Assembly (NCBI RefSeq): GCF_000687455.2 | Contig: NZ_JGVW01000109.1 | Span: 36,421-100,420 of the forward strand | Length of the DNA stretch: 64,000 nucleotides | Reading direction: 5' to 3' | DNA from: Burkholderia sp. lig30 | GTDB lineage: Bacteria > Pseudomonadota > Gammaproteobacteria > Burkholderiales > Burkholderiaceae | Shown here: piece by piece, positions 43,225 to 52,712 of the stretch | Layout: each line of letters begins with the position of its first letter | Position numbering within the stretch: the stretch's first letter is position 1 | The notes under the pieces: generated by a model | What the model saw: the letters and a program-made list of their open reading frames with translations, nothing else | The model's database searches: none | Told to the model about the DNA's origin: nothing | Made by a program: the position numbers and the translations under genes

Positions 43225-43828
43225 TCGGTTTGAACTCCGGTCATTCCGGTTCTTGCAGCACGGAGAAACTGCATGTGTGTCGTGGGGACCCGGACCTGAC
43301 ATGGCGATTTAAAAATGACAGTTGGCAAGAAAGACGAGTTTATGAGTCGCTTGATCCTGGAACCATGAGACGAAGATGGGTCATGCGACGAAATTGGATA
43401 GGACAAGGACTAATTCGTCGCAATAACCTGAGACGAATCGCAATCGGGAAGCAGGCGCAGCGGACGCGCCCCAATAGCGGCTTACGCCGCTTCGACGTGA
43501 ATCATGAAATCGACCGGCGGGTCGATGCGCGTCGAGTCGGGCGATGAAGACGTGATGCAGCTTGTGCTTGCCGGCCGCGCGGAACGGGAAGCGCCGTCTG
43601 CGAGAGGCGGCGTCGAGACGGAGAGGAATGGGGTTACTGCGCGCCGGGCTGCAGCGAGCAGAACGCGACGTCCTGCTGCATGCCGCCGAATGCGTCGGCA
43701 TAACGCTCGAGGCCCTCGCGCGCGCAAAATCGCGGACAATACCGCCTGGGCGCTCCGGCGAGCGGCACGTGCGCCGGCCCCGCCCGCGTCCCGGCCGACG
43801 CACGTGATCGCGGCCGGCCAAGGCCATC
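43225..43828. other. control region between polysaccharide operon and two-component genes
   Basis: About 600 bp with no convincing gene; frames present are Arg/Ala-rich. The half next to the polysaccharide operon is AT-richer and should hold its promoter. It contains several GACGAA repeats, including the inverted repeat at 43384-43422. Confidence 0.55.
43384..43422. repeat. inverted repeat upstream of polysaccharide operon
   Basis: TGCGACGAA-A-TT (43384-43395) faces AATTCGTCGCA (43412-43422); nine outer bases pair perfectly. Further GACGAA copies lie at about 43372 and 43433 (GAGACGAA in both). It sits about 160 bp upstream of the first polysaccharide gene and may be a regulator binding region. 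Confidence 0.5.
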
Positions 43829-45211
43829 ATGAAACTCAAAGCGAAGATCTTCCTTCTGGCGATCGTGCCCTTTCTCGTCGCGATCGCAGGCATCGGCATC
43901 GGCGTGCGCCAGCAGGCGACGTCGCTCGCGCGCACCCAGCACGCGACGATCCAGGCCGCGTACCTGTCGAGCAAGGAAATCGAGCTCAGGCATTACGTCG
44001 ATCTCGCGACCAGCGCGATCACCCCGCTCTACGAAGCGAGCGGCCGCAACGCGCGCGACGACGCGCTGCTGCGCATGCAGGCGCTGGCGATGCTGCAGAA
44101 GATGGATTTCGGGCCGGACGGCTATTTCTTCGTGTACGACCTGCACGGCAACGCACTGATGCATCCGCGCGAGCCGGCGCGCGTCGGCCACAACTACTGG
44201 GCGATGCGCGACCCGCAAGGCGGCCTGACGATCCAGCAGCTGATCGCCGCCGCGTCGCACGGCGGCGGCTACGTGCGCTACATGTGGCAGCGCCCGTCCA
44301 CCGGCCACCTCGCGCCGAAGCTCGGCTACGTCGTCGCGCTGGAGCGCTGGGGCTGGATGCTCGGCACCGGCATCTATCTCGACGACGTCGACACCGCGTT
44401 GCAGCGCATCGACGCGCGCGCATCGGCGAACATCGACCGCACGATGGCGTGGCTCACCGCGATTGCGCTGGCCGGCGCGGCCGCGATCGCCGTGTGCGCG
44501 CTGGTGCTGAACGTCAGCGAATCGCGCAGCGCCGACGCGAAGCTCAAGCGGCTCGCGCAGCGCGTGGTGGAATCGCAGGAACAGGAGCGCGCGCGGCTGT
44601 CGCGCGAGCTGCACGACGGCATCAGCCAGATGATGGTGTCGGCGAAACTGATGCTCGAGTCCGCGCTCGCGCGCTTCGAGCGCGGCACCGCGCGCATGCC
44701 CGAAGCGGAGCAGGCGCTCGCGTCCGGCATCGGGCGGCTCGGCGACACGCTGCGCGAGGTGCGCCGCATCTCGCACGCGCTGCGCCCGGCGATGCTCGAC
44801 GATCTCGGCCTCGCGGCCGCGCTCGAGCAGCTGGTGCGCGAGCTGAGCACCGAAACCGGCATCGAGATCGGCTACACGCAGGTCGCGCACGGCGGCATGC
44901 GGCCGTTGCCGGCCGCGGTCAACACCGCGCTGTTCCGGATCGCACAGGAAGCGCTGAGCAACATCCTGCGCCACGCGCACGCATCGCGCGCCGCCGTCAC
45001 GCTGGACGTCGCCGCGCATGCGGTGACGCTGACCATCGCCGACAATGGTTGCGGCTTCGACGCCGAACGCACGCAGACCGACGCACGCGACGGCATCGGC
45101 CTGCGCAACATGCGCGAGCGCCTCGACGCGCTCGGCGGCGCGCTGACGATCGCGTCGCAGGCCGGCCACACGCTGGTCGCCGCGCGCGTCCCGCTGACTT
45201 CATCCGACTGA
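43829..45211 (+). CDS. NarX-type sensor histidine kinase with Cache domain
   Basis: A 460-aa sensor kinase. Two membrane helices (residues about 7-27 and 212-232) flank a single-Cache-type periplasmic sensor (MDFGPDGYFFVYDLHGNALMHP, and GWMLGTGIYLDDVD, both typical). The HisKA_3 phosphoacceptor helix is ERARLSRELHDGISQMM near residue 260 (His in ELHDG). The HATPase_c domain has the N box near 375 (ALSNILRHAHAS) and ADNGCGF / GIGLRNMRERL near 405-430. It is coupled to the response regulator gene 17 bp downstream. The ligand is unknown. Confidence 0.9.
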   Translation: MKLKAKIFLLAIVPFLVAIAGIGIGVRQQATSLARTQHATIQAAYLSSKEIELRHYVDLATSAITPLYEASGRNARDDALLRMQALAMLQKMDFGPDGYFFVYDLHGNALMHPREPARVGHNYWAMRDPQGGLTIQQLIAAASHGGGYVRYMWQRPSTGHLAPKLGYVVALERWGWMLGTGIYLDDVDTALQRIDARASANIDRTMAWLTAIALAGAAAIAVCALVLNVSESRSADAKLKRLAQRVVESQEQERARLSRELHDGISQMMVSAKLMLESALARFERGTARMPEAEQALASGIGRLGDTLREVRRISHALRPAMLDDLGLAAALEQLVRELSTETGIEIGYTQVAHGGMRPLPAAVNTALFRIAQEALSNILRHAHASRAAVTLDVAAHAVTLTIADNGCGFDAERTQTDARDGIGLRNMRERLDALGGALTIASQAGHTLVAARVPLTSSD

Positions 45212-45228
45212 CAGGAGGCCCCTCGCCC

Positions 45229-45876
45229 ATGACCGCTCCAGACACCGCCGCGCGGCCCGCTGCCCGGCTCCTGCTCGTCGACGACCATCCGCTCGTGCGC
45301 GACGGCCTGCGGATGCGGCTCGAAGCCGCCGACCTGGGCGTCGTCGGCGAGGCCGGCAATGCCGACGAGGCGCTGGCGCTCGCCGAGGCGCTCGATCCCG
45401 ATCTCGCGCTGATGGACGTCGGCATGAACGGGATGAACGGCATCGCGCTGGCCGGGATTTTTCATGAGCGCTTTCCGGGCATCCGGGTGCTGATGCTGTC
45501 GATGCACGACAACATCGAATACGTGACGCAGGCAGTGCGGGCGGGCGCGAGCGGCTATCTGCTGAAAGACTCCCCCGCGAGCGAGATCGTCCGTGCGATC
45601 GGCGCGGTGCTCGCTGGCCAGACGTTCTTCAGCGAAGGACTCGCGGCCCGGATGATCCACGCGAGCGCGGCCGCGTCGCCGCTCGAACGCCTGACGCCGC
45701 GCGAGCGCGACATCCTCGACGCGCTCGCCGAAGGGCTGTCGAGCAAGCAGATCGCGCATCAGACCGGCCTGTCGGTACGCACCGTCGAGACCCACCGGCT
45801 GAACCTGAAGCGCAAGCTCGGCATCGAGGGACAGGCCGAGATGATCAAGTTCGCGGTCGAGCATCGGCGGCGCTGA
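45229..45876 (+). CDS. NarL/FixJ-type response regulator
   Basis: A 215-aa response regulator: receiver domain with LLLVDDHPLVRDGL (acidic pair), phosphoacceptor Asp in LALMDVGMNG near residue 63, Ser/Thr switch in VLMLSMHD and Lys in SGYLLKDSPA near 113; then a LuxR-type helix-turn-helix (LTPRERDILDALAEGLSSKQ, SVRTVETHRLNLKRKLG). The ATG at 45229 follows AGGAGG at good distance. It is the cognate partner of the kinase just upstream. A bidirectional terminator follows. Confidence 0.92.
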   Translation: MTAPDTAARPAARLLLVDDHPLVRDGLRMRLEAADLGVVGEAGNADEALALAEALDPDLALMDVGMNGMNGIALAGIFHERFPGIRVLMLSMHDNIEYVTQAVRAGASGYLLKDSPASEIVRAIGAVLAGQTFFSEGLAARMIHASAAASPLERLTPRERDILDALAEGLSSKQIAHQTGLSVRTVETHRLNLKRKLGIEGQAEMIKFAVEHRRR

Positions 45877-45895
45877 CCGTGTGGACGATAAAAAA

Positions 45896-45914
45896 GGGGC
45901 GCGAATCGCGCCCC
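45896..45914. terminator. bidirectional terminator between convergent genes
   Basis: Perfect 8-bp stem GGGGCGCG / CGCGCCCC with an AAT loop. A-tract on the left and TTCTT on the right allow use from both directions, ending the response regulator and the MlaC/HpnM-like gene. Confidence 0.85.
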
Positions 45915-45941
45915 TTCTTGCACCGCACGCCGCCGTGGCGG

Positions 45942-46550
45942 TCAGTTCGTGCGTGCGTTGTGCTTGGTCAGGAAGGCGATCAGGCCGTCGATGCCGCCCT
46001 GCGCGAGCTGGGCCTTGAACTGCCCCTGATAGACCTGGATCAGCCACGCGCCGGACATGTCGATGTCGTAGATCTTCCAGTCGCTGCCGACCTTGCCGAG
46101 CCGGTAGCCGACCGACTGGCTGTCGCCCGGCGTCGTCACCGTCGACTCGACGAGCGCATCCGTGCCGGCCGGAGCGCCCGGCTTGAACGAGAACTTCGCG
46201 TCCTGGCTGCCGAGCTGCGCGAGCGACGCGGCGTAGGTGCGCGTCATCAGCAGCTTGAACTGCTTGTACAGCTCCTCCTGCTGTTGCGGCGTCGCCTGCT
46301 TCCAGGCGTCACCGACGGCGATGCGCGTCGTGCGCTCGAAATTCGTCGCGGGCAGGAAGTGGCTCTGGACGACCTGCGTGACCTTCGCCATGTCGCCGGT
46401 GCGCGCGACCGGATCGGCCTTCATCGCATTGACGGTACCCTCGACCGCGTTCCGGACCACGTCGACCGGCGCGCTCTGCGCATAAGCGGAAATCGACACC
46501 GTGGCGGACACGGTGGCCGCGGCGAGGAAAGCAAACAGATGACGTTTCAT
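45942..46550 (-). CDS. MlaC/Ttg2D-family periplasmic protein, HpnM-like
   Basis: A 202-aa secreted protein: a signal peptide (residues 1-22, ending AYA-Q) and a Tgt2/MlaC domain (VVQSHFLPATNFERTTRIAVG, then YKQFKLLMTRTYAASLAQL, and WKIYDIDMSGAWLIQVYQ). MlaC proteins carry phospholipid across the periplasm; the HpnM subgroup is associated with hopanoid transport. Being next to hpnN supports the HpnM reading, but the MlaC role cannot be excluded. The ATG at 46550 gives a normal signal peptide. It is divergent from hpnN. Confidence 0.85.
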   Translation of the reverse strand: MKRHLFAFLAAATVSATVSISAYAQSAPVDVVRNAVEGTVNAMKADPVARTGDMAKVTQVVQSHFLPATNFERTTRIAVGDAWKQATPQQQEELYKQFKLLMTRTYAASLAQLGSQDAKFSFKPGAPAGTDALVESTVTTPGDSQSVGYRLGKVGSDWKIYDIDMSGAWLIQVYQGQFKAQLAQGGIDGLIAFLTKHNARTN

Positions 46551-46940
46551 ACGGATATCGCACTCGTAAGGAAAGATGGCCGGCGCGGCGCACCGACCGG
46601 TCTGACCCAGTATACCGGGCCTGATGACAGGATGCCGCATCGTGATCGACTGTTACCTCTGGCGCCGCTTCGTCATTGTCACGGTGCCCGGCCAGCGCAC
46701 GCAAGCGGACCGCCGCGCATCGGAAGTGAACGCACACTAACTCAGAACGTGCTTCCCGCGCAATGCGGCCGGGCGCGGCGCCGGCGAGCGTCGTGCCTGG
46801 CCAGGCAGGATTCTTGCATTAGCCAGCAAATAACCTTCGCAGCCGGTAACAGCCCTAAACAGCCCCATGAAGGCGACTGACGGTTCGATGCGCCGGTATA
46901 CTTGGACACTTTGCCCTTTCGTACCCCACTCCGCCGTCCC
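46551..46940. other. divergent intergenic region, no gene seen
   Basis: 390 bp between the HpnM-like gene and hpnN. No convincing frame or hairpin was found; it should contain the two divergent promoters. Confidence 0.5.
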
Positions 46941-49574
46941 ATGGTGACTCATCTTATCGTTCGACTCGTTGCGTGGTCGGTACGACGCCCGATTCTGGTC
47001 GTCGTGTTGTCGCTCGTCATCGCCGCGTTCAGCGGCGTCTACGTCGCGCATCATTTCAAAATCAACACGGACATCAGCAAGCTCGTCGATGCCGATCCGG
47101 AATGGGCGGCGCTCGGCGACGCGATCGACCGCGCGTTTCCGCAACGCAACGGCACGATCCTCGCGGTCGTCGAGGCGCCCGCGCCCGAGTTCGCGACCGC
47201 CGCGGCGCATGCGCTGACGGCCGGCCTCGAGGAACAGGCCAGGGCCGGACGCATCGGCCAGGTGGCCGAGCCGGGCGGCGGGCCGTTCTTTGAGCGCAAC
47301 GGCCTGCTGTTCCTGTCGCCGGAGGAAGCCGCGAGCACCACCGCGCAGCTCGCGAGCGCCCGCCCCCTCATCAACGAGCTGGCGAAGAACCCGAGCCTGA
47401 CCGGGCTCGCCACCACGCTGTCGACGACGCTCGGCCTGCCGCTGCAGTCCGGGCAGGTGAAGCTGCCCGGCATGGCCAGGCTGCTGTCGCGCAGCGCCGC
47501 GACCGTCGACGACGTGCTGGCCGGCAAGCCCGCCGCGTTCTCGTGGCGCGGGCTCGTCGACAGCGACGCGGCCCGCCAGCCGGCGCGCGCGTTCGTCACC
47601 GTTCAGCCCGTCATCAACTACGGCGCGCTCAGGGCAGGCGAAGAGACGACCCGGACGATCCGCGAAACCGCGCGCACGCTCGACCTCGACAAGCGCTTCG
47701 GCGCGGTGGTGCACCTGACCGGCGAGCAGCCGCTCGCCGACGAGGAGTTCGCGTCGGTGCAGGACGGCGCTGCGGTTAACGGCATCGCGACGATGGTCGT
47801 CGTGCTCGTGATCCTGTGGCTCGCGCTGCGCTCCAAGCGGATGATCGCGTCGGTGCTCGTCACGCTCACGGTCGGCCTCGTCGTGACGGCCGCGCTCGGC
47901 CTGATGATGGTCGGCTCGTTCAACATGATCTCGGTCGCGTTCATGGTGCTGTTCGTCGGCCTCGGCGTCGACTTCGCGATCCAGTACGGCGTGAAATACC
48001 GCGAGGAGCGCTTTCGCGACCCGCGCATCGACCACGCGCTGATCGGCGCCGCGCACGCGATGGGCATGCCGCTCACGCTCGCCACCGCCGCCGTCTCCGC
48101 CAGCTTCTTCTCGTTCCTGCCCACCGCGTATCGCGGCGTCTCCGAGCTGGGCCTGATCGCGGGCGTCGGGATGTTCGTCGCGCTGACGACCACGGTCACG
48201 CTGATGCCCGCGCTGCTGCGCCTGTTCGCGCCGCCGGGCGAATCGACGACGCCGGGCTTCCCGCGCCTCGCGCCCGTCGACGATTTTCTCGACCGGCACC
48301 GCACGCCGATCCTGATCGGCACGATCGCCGTCGTGCTCGGCGCGACGCCGCTGCTGACGTTCCTGCGCTTCGACTTCAACCCGCTGCACCTGAAGGACCC
48401 GCACAGCGAATCGATGGCGACGCTGCTCGCGCTGAAGGACTCGCCCGAGGCATCGATCAACGACGTCACGATGCTTGCGCCGTCGCTCACCGCAGCCGAC
48501 GCGGCCGCGAAGCGCCTCGACGCGCTGCCCGAGGTCGGCCGCACGACGACGCTGTCGACCTTCATCCCGGCCGATCAGGCGGCCAAGCGCGCGTCGATCG
48601 CGGCAGCCGCGACCGACCTGCTGCCCGCGCTGACCCAGCCTGCCGCGCCGCCCGCCAGCGACGTGCAGCGCGTCGCCGCGCTCAAACGCGTGGCCGACCT
48701 GCTCGGCTACGCGGCCGAGGATTACCCCGGCCCCGGCGCGGCTGCCGCCGAGCACCTGTCCGCGTCGCTGAAGAAGCTCGCCGCCGCCGACAGCGCGACG
48801 CGCGACCGCGCCGAACGCGCGTTCTCCGAGCCGCTGCGCATCGCGCTCAACCAGCTCGCGACGCTGCTCCAGCCGCAGGACATCACGCGCGACACGCTGC
48901 CACCGCAGCTCGTGCGCGACTGGGTCGCGCCGAACGGCCAGGCGCTCGTGCAGATCTCGCCGAAGATTCCGGCGGGCGTCGATCCGAACGACGACACGAT
49001 GCTGCGCCGCTTCGCGAAGGCGGTAAAGGCGGCGGAGCCGGGCACGATCGGCGGGCCGATCTCGATCCTGCATTCGGCCGACACGATCATCAGTGCGTTC
49101 CTGCATGCGGCCGCCTGGTCGATCCTGTCGATCACGATCCTGCTGTGGATCACGCTGCGCCGCTTCGGCGACGTGCTGCGCACGCTGGTGCCACTGCTCG
49201 TCTCCGCGCTCGTGACGCTGGAGATGAGCGTCGTGCTCGGCATGCCGCTCAACTTCGCCAACATCATCGCGCTGCCGCTGATGCTCGGCGTCGGCGTGGC
49301 GTTCAAGGTGTACTTCGTGATGGCATGGCGAGCCGGGCAGACCGGCCTGCTGCATTCGAGTCTTACGCATGCGGTGCTGTTCAGCGCCGCGACTACCGCC
49401 ACAGCATTCGGCAGCCTGTGGCTGTCGCACCATCCGGGTACCGCCAGCATGGGCAAGCTGCTTGCGCTTGCGCTGTCGTGCACGCTGGTCGGCGCCGTGG
49501 TGTTCCAGCCGGTGCTGATGGGCAAACCGCGCGCGAAGCGCGCAAAAAAACAATTGCAGGGAAGCAATGAATAA
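46941..49574 (+). CDS. hpnN: hopanoid-associated RND transporter HpnN (MMPL family)
   Basis: An 877-aa RND/MMPL exporter with two similar halves, each with one helix followed by a large periplasmic loop and a five-helix bundle. Motifs are the first helix [19 protein letters not shown], loop DTNISKL-like ([14 protein letters not shown]), and helix runs such as [23 protein letters not shown] (with the conserved GLGVDF of MMPL proteins) and [18 protein letters not shown] in the second half. HpnN moves hopanoids to the outer membrane. The ATG at 46941 is preferred; a TTG at 46902 would add 13 residues. Its end overlaps mlaA by 8 bp. Confidence 0.88.
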   Translation: MVTHLIVRLVAWSVRRPILVVVLSLVIAAFSGVYVAHHFKINTDISKLVDADPEWAALGDAIDRAFPQRNGTILAVVEAPAPEFATAAAHALTAGLEEQARAGRIGQVAEPGGGPFFERNGLLFLSPEEAASTTAQLASARPLINELAKNPSLTGLATTLSTTLGLPLQSGQVKLPGMARLLSRSAATVDDVLAGKPAAFSWRGLVDSDAARQPARAFVTVQPVINYGALRAGEETTRTIRETARTLDLDKRFGAVVHLTGEQPLADEEFASVQDGAAVNGIATMVVVLVILWLALRSKRMIASVLVTLTVGLVVTAALGLMMVGSFNMISVAFMVLFVGLGVDFAIQYGVKYREERFRDPRIDHALIGAAHAMGMPLTLATAAVSASFFSFLPTAYRGVSELGLIAGVGMFVALTTTVTLMPALLRLFAPPGESTTPGFPRLAPVDDFLDRHRTPILIGTIAVVLGATPLLTFLRFDFNPLHLKDPHSESMATLLALKDSPEASINDVTMLAPSLTAADAAAKRLDALPEVGRTTTLSTFIPADQAAKRASIAAAATDLLPALTQPAAPPASDVQRVAALKRVADLLGYAAEDYPGPGAAAAEHLSASLKKLAAADSATRDRAERAFSEPLRIALNQLATLLQPQDITRDTLPPQLVRDWVAPNGQALVQISPKIPAGVDPNDDTMLRRFAKAVKAAEPGTIGGPISILHSADTIISAFLHAAAWSILSITILLWITLRRFGDVLRTLVPLLVSALVTLEMSVVLGMPLNFANIIALPLMLGVGVAFKVYFVMAWRAGQTGLLHSSLTHAVLFSAATTATAFGSLWLSHHPGTASMGKLLALALSCTLVGAVVFQPVLMGKPRAKRAKKQLQGSNE

Positions 49575-50538
49575 AGTGCGAATGATTGCGGCGACGCTCG
49601 CTGCCGGCGTCATGCTGAGCGGCTGCGCGACCGGCCCTAACCGCAGCGCGGACGATCCGCTCGAGCCAATGAACCGTGTGGTATTCACGGTCAACGACAC
49701 GATCGACACGAACATCGCGGTGCCGATCGCGAAGGGGTATCAGAAGGTCACGCCGTCGCCGATCCGCACGGCGATCAGCAACTTCTTCTCGAACATTGCC
49801 GATCTCGGCAACATCGCGAACAACCTGCTGCAGTTGCGCATCACCGATGCAACCCAGGACGTGATGCGGATGGCAATGAACTCGCTGTTCGGGGTGGCGG
49901 GGCTGTTCGATATCGCAACGCCTGCGGGGCTGCCGAAGCACCATCAGGACTTCGGGCTGACGCTCGCGCGCTGGGGGGTGCCGTCGGGTCCGTATCTCGT
50001 GCTGCCGATCTTCGGGCCGAGCTCGTTCCGTGACGGCGTCGGGCGCGCGGTCGATGTGCGCTTCAACCTGCTGAACTACATCGAGCCGGCTGCGCGCAAT
50101 CCGATGTATATCGTGCAGTTCGTGAGCGCGCGGTCGGATCTGCTGGGTGCGACGGATCTGTTACAGCAGGCGGCGCTCGACAAGTATTCGTTCGTGCGGG
50201 ACGCGTATATGCAGCAGCGCAAGTCGCTGACGTACAAGGGTGAGGAAGCGCCGAGCACGCTGCCGAATTATGGCGATCCGGGGGATGTGGATGGCGCGCC
50301 GGGGCAGGAGAATGCGCCGACGGTGCCGGGGGCACCGAAAAATGAGGATCCGGGTGCGGGAGCGCCGGGGGCTTCGATGCCGGCGGGGGCGTCGGGAGTG
50401 GCGGTGCCGGCGAGCGGGGGGGCGAGTGCTGTGCCGGGCGTGCCGGCGAGTGAAACGCCTTCGGCCGCGGTGCCTGCTGCGGCCAGTGCCACGGATGCGG
50501 CTCCTGCGATGCCGGCCAGCAGCCCGGCTGCGAATTGA
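49567..50538 (+). CDS. mlaA: MlaA/VacJ-family outer-membrane lipoprotein
   Basis: A 323-aa lipoprotein; lipobox LSGC near residue 20. The MlaA domain is intact: [19 protein letters not shown] near residue 28, [18 protein letters not shown] near 72, and [29 protein letters not shown] near 128. MlaA removes phospholipids from the outer leaflet. Residues from about 225 to the end are an added Ala/Pro/Gly/Ser-rich tail without recognised domain, longer than in enterobacterial MlaA. Start overlaps hpnN, so the pair is translationally coupled; a GGGAAG site lies inside hpnN. Confidence 0.9.
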   Translation: MNKVRMIAATLAAGVMLSGCATGPNRSADDPLEPMNRVVFTVNDTIDTNIAVPIAKGYQKVTPSPIRTAISNFFSNIADLGNIANNLLQLRITDATQDVMRMAMNSLFGVAGLFDIATPAGLPKHHQDFGLTLARWGVPSGPYLVLPIFGPSSFRDGVGRAVDVRFNLLNYIEPAARNPMYIVQFVSARSDLLGATDLLQQAALDKYSFVRDAYMQQRKSLTYKGEEAPSTLPNYGDPGDVDGAPGQENAPTVPGAPKNEDPGAGAPGASMPAGASGVAVPASGGASAVPGVPASETPSAAVPAAASATDAAPAMPASSPAAN

Positions 50539-50609
50539 TGCGCGGATGCTGCGCTTGAGACGCGCTGCGTTATGCGATGGCGGCCGGTAAGCCGGCCAGA
50601 CGCGAAAGA

Positions 50610-50642
50610 CCCGATCGGCTTGAATGCCGGTCGGGTTTTTTT
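50610..50642 (+). terminator. intrinsic terminator after mlaA
   Basis: A 10-bp stem (CCCGATCGGC / GCCGGTCGGG, with one T-G pair) and 6-nt loop, followed by seven T residues. A smaller hairpin GGCCGG-TAAG-CCGGCC (50582-50597) precedes it. Confidence 0.9.
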
Positions 50643-50830
50643 CTGGTTCGTCGCGGATTGCCGGGGGATACCGCCAGGTTCAGAACGAACCGTTGCGGGT
50701 GCTTGATCACGCCGAGTGACCGTTGATGTCCTCGTTCGGCCATCTCAAGCCATGTGCGAATCGCCCCGGCTGGACACTCGGACGTCCGTTCTACACTGCG
50801 GAGTCAACCCGTTGACGTCCCGCGTGTTTT

Positions 50831-51316
50831 TTACCGACTGCCGTTTCCCGTCATCAAGATTCCGCCGTCGTCCGACTCCGTCTGTGCGTTCGCGGTGCTC
50901 TCTACACGTTCAATGCGCACATGCATCGACCGTGCGTCCGTCAAACCCAAGGTCTTCGCCGCGGCATAAGAGAGATCGATAATTCGGCGTTTGATGTAGG
51001 GTCCGCGATCGTTGATACGCACGACGACCGACTTTCCTGTTGCCAACGAACTGACGCGCACATAGCTGCCGAGCGGCAATGTTCGATGGGCAGCCGTTAA
51101 TGCGCCGCCATCATAGCGTTCTCCGTTCGCGGTCAGATGCCCCTGGAACGTTGCCGAATACCATGACGCCTCGCCGGATTGCAGCACATCGTGTCGCATG
51201 CGACAGGAATCAACCCTGCACGCAGCATGTTCGGGTGCAATCTGTCCGCAAGCCGCGAACAAAGCGCAGATTCCCAAAACTCCCAAATAGCGGAGTGATA
51301 GCACCATAGAGCACAT
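50831..51316 (-). CDS. RlpA-like septal ring lytic transglycosylase / lipoprotein
   Basis: A 161-aa lipoprotein with a double-psi beta-barrel. The lipobox is LFAAC near residue 20. The RlpA core reads GEASWYSATFQGHLTANGERYD near residue 48, then AAHRTLPLGSYVRVSSLATGKSV and VRINDRGPYIKRRIIDLSYAAA near 100, with the conserved Asp of NDRGP. There is no C-terminal SPOR domain, so it is a short form. RlpA proteins act on peptidoglycan, often at the septum. The ATG at 51316 is used; 51307 is also possible and neither has a strong ribosome site. Confidence 0.87.
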   Translation of the reverse strand: MCSMVLSLRYLGVLGICALFAACGQIAPEHAACRVDSCRMRHDVLQSGEASWYSATFQGHLTANGERYDGGALTAAHRTLPLGSYVRVSSLATGKSVVVRINDRGPYIKRRIIDLSYAAAKTLGLTDARSMHVRIERVESTANAQTESDDGGILMTGNGSR

Positions 51317-51529
51317 GTCAGTTAATGAGGTGTGGCTTTGACGTCCCAAAAAGCTCACGCAAGCCGCGCGCCCGGGCAACATAACATCGTGACAATTTTT
51401 TAGGTCTCGTGCAGTGGGCCTGTCAGTCCGACCCTGATTTCATTGCAACACGCCTTGCTGCCATGCAGCTTCAAGTGTATTGCATCGACGGGTTGAATCC
51501 GCAGTCGATATCCGCCAGTACCTCACCCA

Positions 51530-51970
51530 TCACCCCTGCCGCTCCAACTGCAGCGCACGTTCCATGACCTTGTCCATCGCGCCAAGCAGCACCTCGCGCT
51601 CTTGCGGCGTAAGCGCTTCAAGCAGAAAAGCCTCCCGCGCCTGAACCATCGGCACGATCTTCTGATAGAGCTTTCGCGCAGCGCCCGTCGGGCGCACGAT
51701 GCGCGCACGCCCGTCTTCCGGGTCCGGGGCGCGCTCGATCAGCGCCGCACTCTCCATGCGCGCCAATGCGCGGCTCACCTGCATCTTGTCGAGCGTGGTG
51801 TGCGCGATCAGATCCGTCGTCTTCATCTGGTTCTCTTCGGCGAGCGCCGCCAGCACGCGCCACTCGTCGCGCGACAAGCCGAAACGCTCCGCGTACACCG
51901 GTGCGACCGCACGGCTGACGGCATCCGCAAGCCTGGCGACGCGATAGGGGAAGAACTTCAGCAGGTTCAT
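51530..51970 (-). CDS. MarR-family transcriptional regulator
   Basis: A 146-aa MarR repressor-like protein: winged helix with FGLSRDEWRVLAALAEENQ, then TTDLIAHTTLDKMQVSRALARM (recognition helix) and the wing DPEDGRARIVRPTGAA (Asp-x-Arg). Helices at both ends would form the dimer. The ATG at 51970 is preferred over an upstream one. It faces the VOC/hydroxylase operon at 52148, and TAAC-N4-GTTA palindromes lie before both, so it probably represses itself and that operon until an aromatic ligand binds. Confidence 0.9.
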   Translation of the reverse strand: MNLLKFFPYRVARLADAVSRAVAPVYAERFGLSRDEWRVLAALAEENQMKTTDLIAHTTLDKMQVSRALARMESAALIERAPDPEDGRARIVRPTGAARKLYQKIVPMVQAREAFLLEALTPQEREVLLGAMDKVMERALQLERQG

Positions 51971-51980
51971 GTCTTTATCG

Positions 51981-51992
51981 TAACAGATGTTA
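51981..51992. promoter_or_regulatory. candidate MarR operator, copy 1
   Basis: TAAC-AGAT-GTTA, an inverted repeat (TAACA/TGTTA arms) 10 bp upstream of the marR-type start codon. The shared form with copy 2 is CGTAAC-N4-GTTA. Confidence 0.65.
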
Positions 51993-52100
51993 TTGGCACT
52001 CGACGCCACGCCTCAAAAACTTGACATAGATCAGCTCAGTACGGGATTTCACCGATGACCATCCGTGAGCCGACGCTCTACTCTTCACACATCCACTTCG

Positions 52101-52112
52101 TAACCATAGTTA
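52101..52112. promoter_or_regulatory. candidate MarR operator, copy 2
   Basis: TAAC-CATA-GTTA, same half-sites and spacing as copy 1, 120 bp away and 36 bp before the VOC gene. It is followed immediately by GTTACTAAC, which makes a second overlapping palindrome (52109-52117). Confidence 0.65.
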
Positions 52113-52147
52113 CTAACTGGCACCCACCATCCCCAAGGAGAAGCCCG

Positions 52148-52699
52148 GTGAAAATCGAACGTATCCATCACGTCGCGTACCGCTGCAAAGATGCCAAGGA
52201 AACCGTCGAATGGTATCGCAAGCACCTCAACATGGAGTTCGTGCTCGCTATCGCTGAAGACCGCGTTCCGTCAACGAAGGCGTCCGATCCCTACATGCAC
52301 GTGTTCCTCGATGCCGGCGGCGGCAACGTGCTGGCCTTCTTCGAGATCCCGAATTCGCCTCCGATGGGGCGCGACAGCAACACGCCCGACTGGGTCCAGC
52401 ACATCGCGTTCAAAGTCGACAGCGAAGCGACGCTCGTCGAAACGAAGGCGCGCCTGACGGCGGCGGGCATCAAGGTGGTCGGCGTGACCGACCACACGAT
52501 CTTCAAGTCGATCTACTTTTTCGACCCCAACGGCCACCGGGTCGAGCTGGCCGCGGATTGCGCCACGGCTGAGCAGATGAAGCGGCTCGACGACGTGAAA
52601 TGGGTGATGCTCGAAGAGTGGTCGCAAACCAAACGCGCGCCCAAGCATGCAGCCTGGATGCATGCAGGCGAGCTCGCAACGCGTGCCCATCAGGACTGA
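52148..52699 (+). CDS. VOC-family (glyoxalase/extradiol dioxygenase-fold) protein
   Basis: A 183-aa vicinal-oxygen-chelate protein. Metal-ligand candidates are His in RIHHVAYRCKD near residue 6, His in WVQHIAFKVD near 82, and Glu in GHRVELAAD near 135. These positions fit two VOC half-modules. The GTG start at 52148 is fixed by AAGGAG 7 nt upstream; no ATG exists nearby in frame. Placed in one operon with an FAD aromatic hydroxylase, it may act as a ring-cleaving dioxygenase or on its product, but simple fosfomycin/glyoxalase-type functions are not excluded. Confidence 0.85.
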   Translation: MKIERIHHVAYRCKDAKETVEWYRKHLNMEFVLAIAEDRVPSTKASDPYMHVFLDAGGGNVLAFFEIPNSPPMGRDSNTPDWVQHIAFKVDSEATLVETKARLTAAGIKVVGVTDHTIFKSIYFFDPNGHRVELAADCATAEQMKRLDDVKWVMLEEWSQTKRAPKHAAWMHAGELATRAHQD

Positions 52700-52712
52700 G
52701 CGGAGACGCCCC

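Noticed and set aside
43381..43974. Possible minus-strand gene between the polysaccharide operon and the histidine kinase gene
   Set aside because: Composition is Arg/Ala/Ser-rich, no start signal or domain was seen, and it overlaps the kinase start; treated as non-coding.
46737..49715. A 992-residue minus-strand frame opposite hpnN
   Set aside because: Extreme Arg/Gln/Gly/Asp composition is an antisense artefact of GC-rich coding DNA; hpnN motifs are intact on the plus strand.
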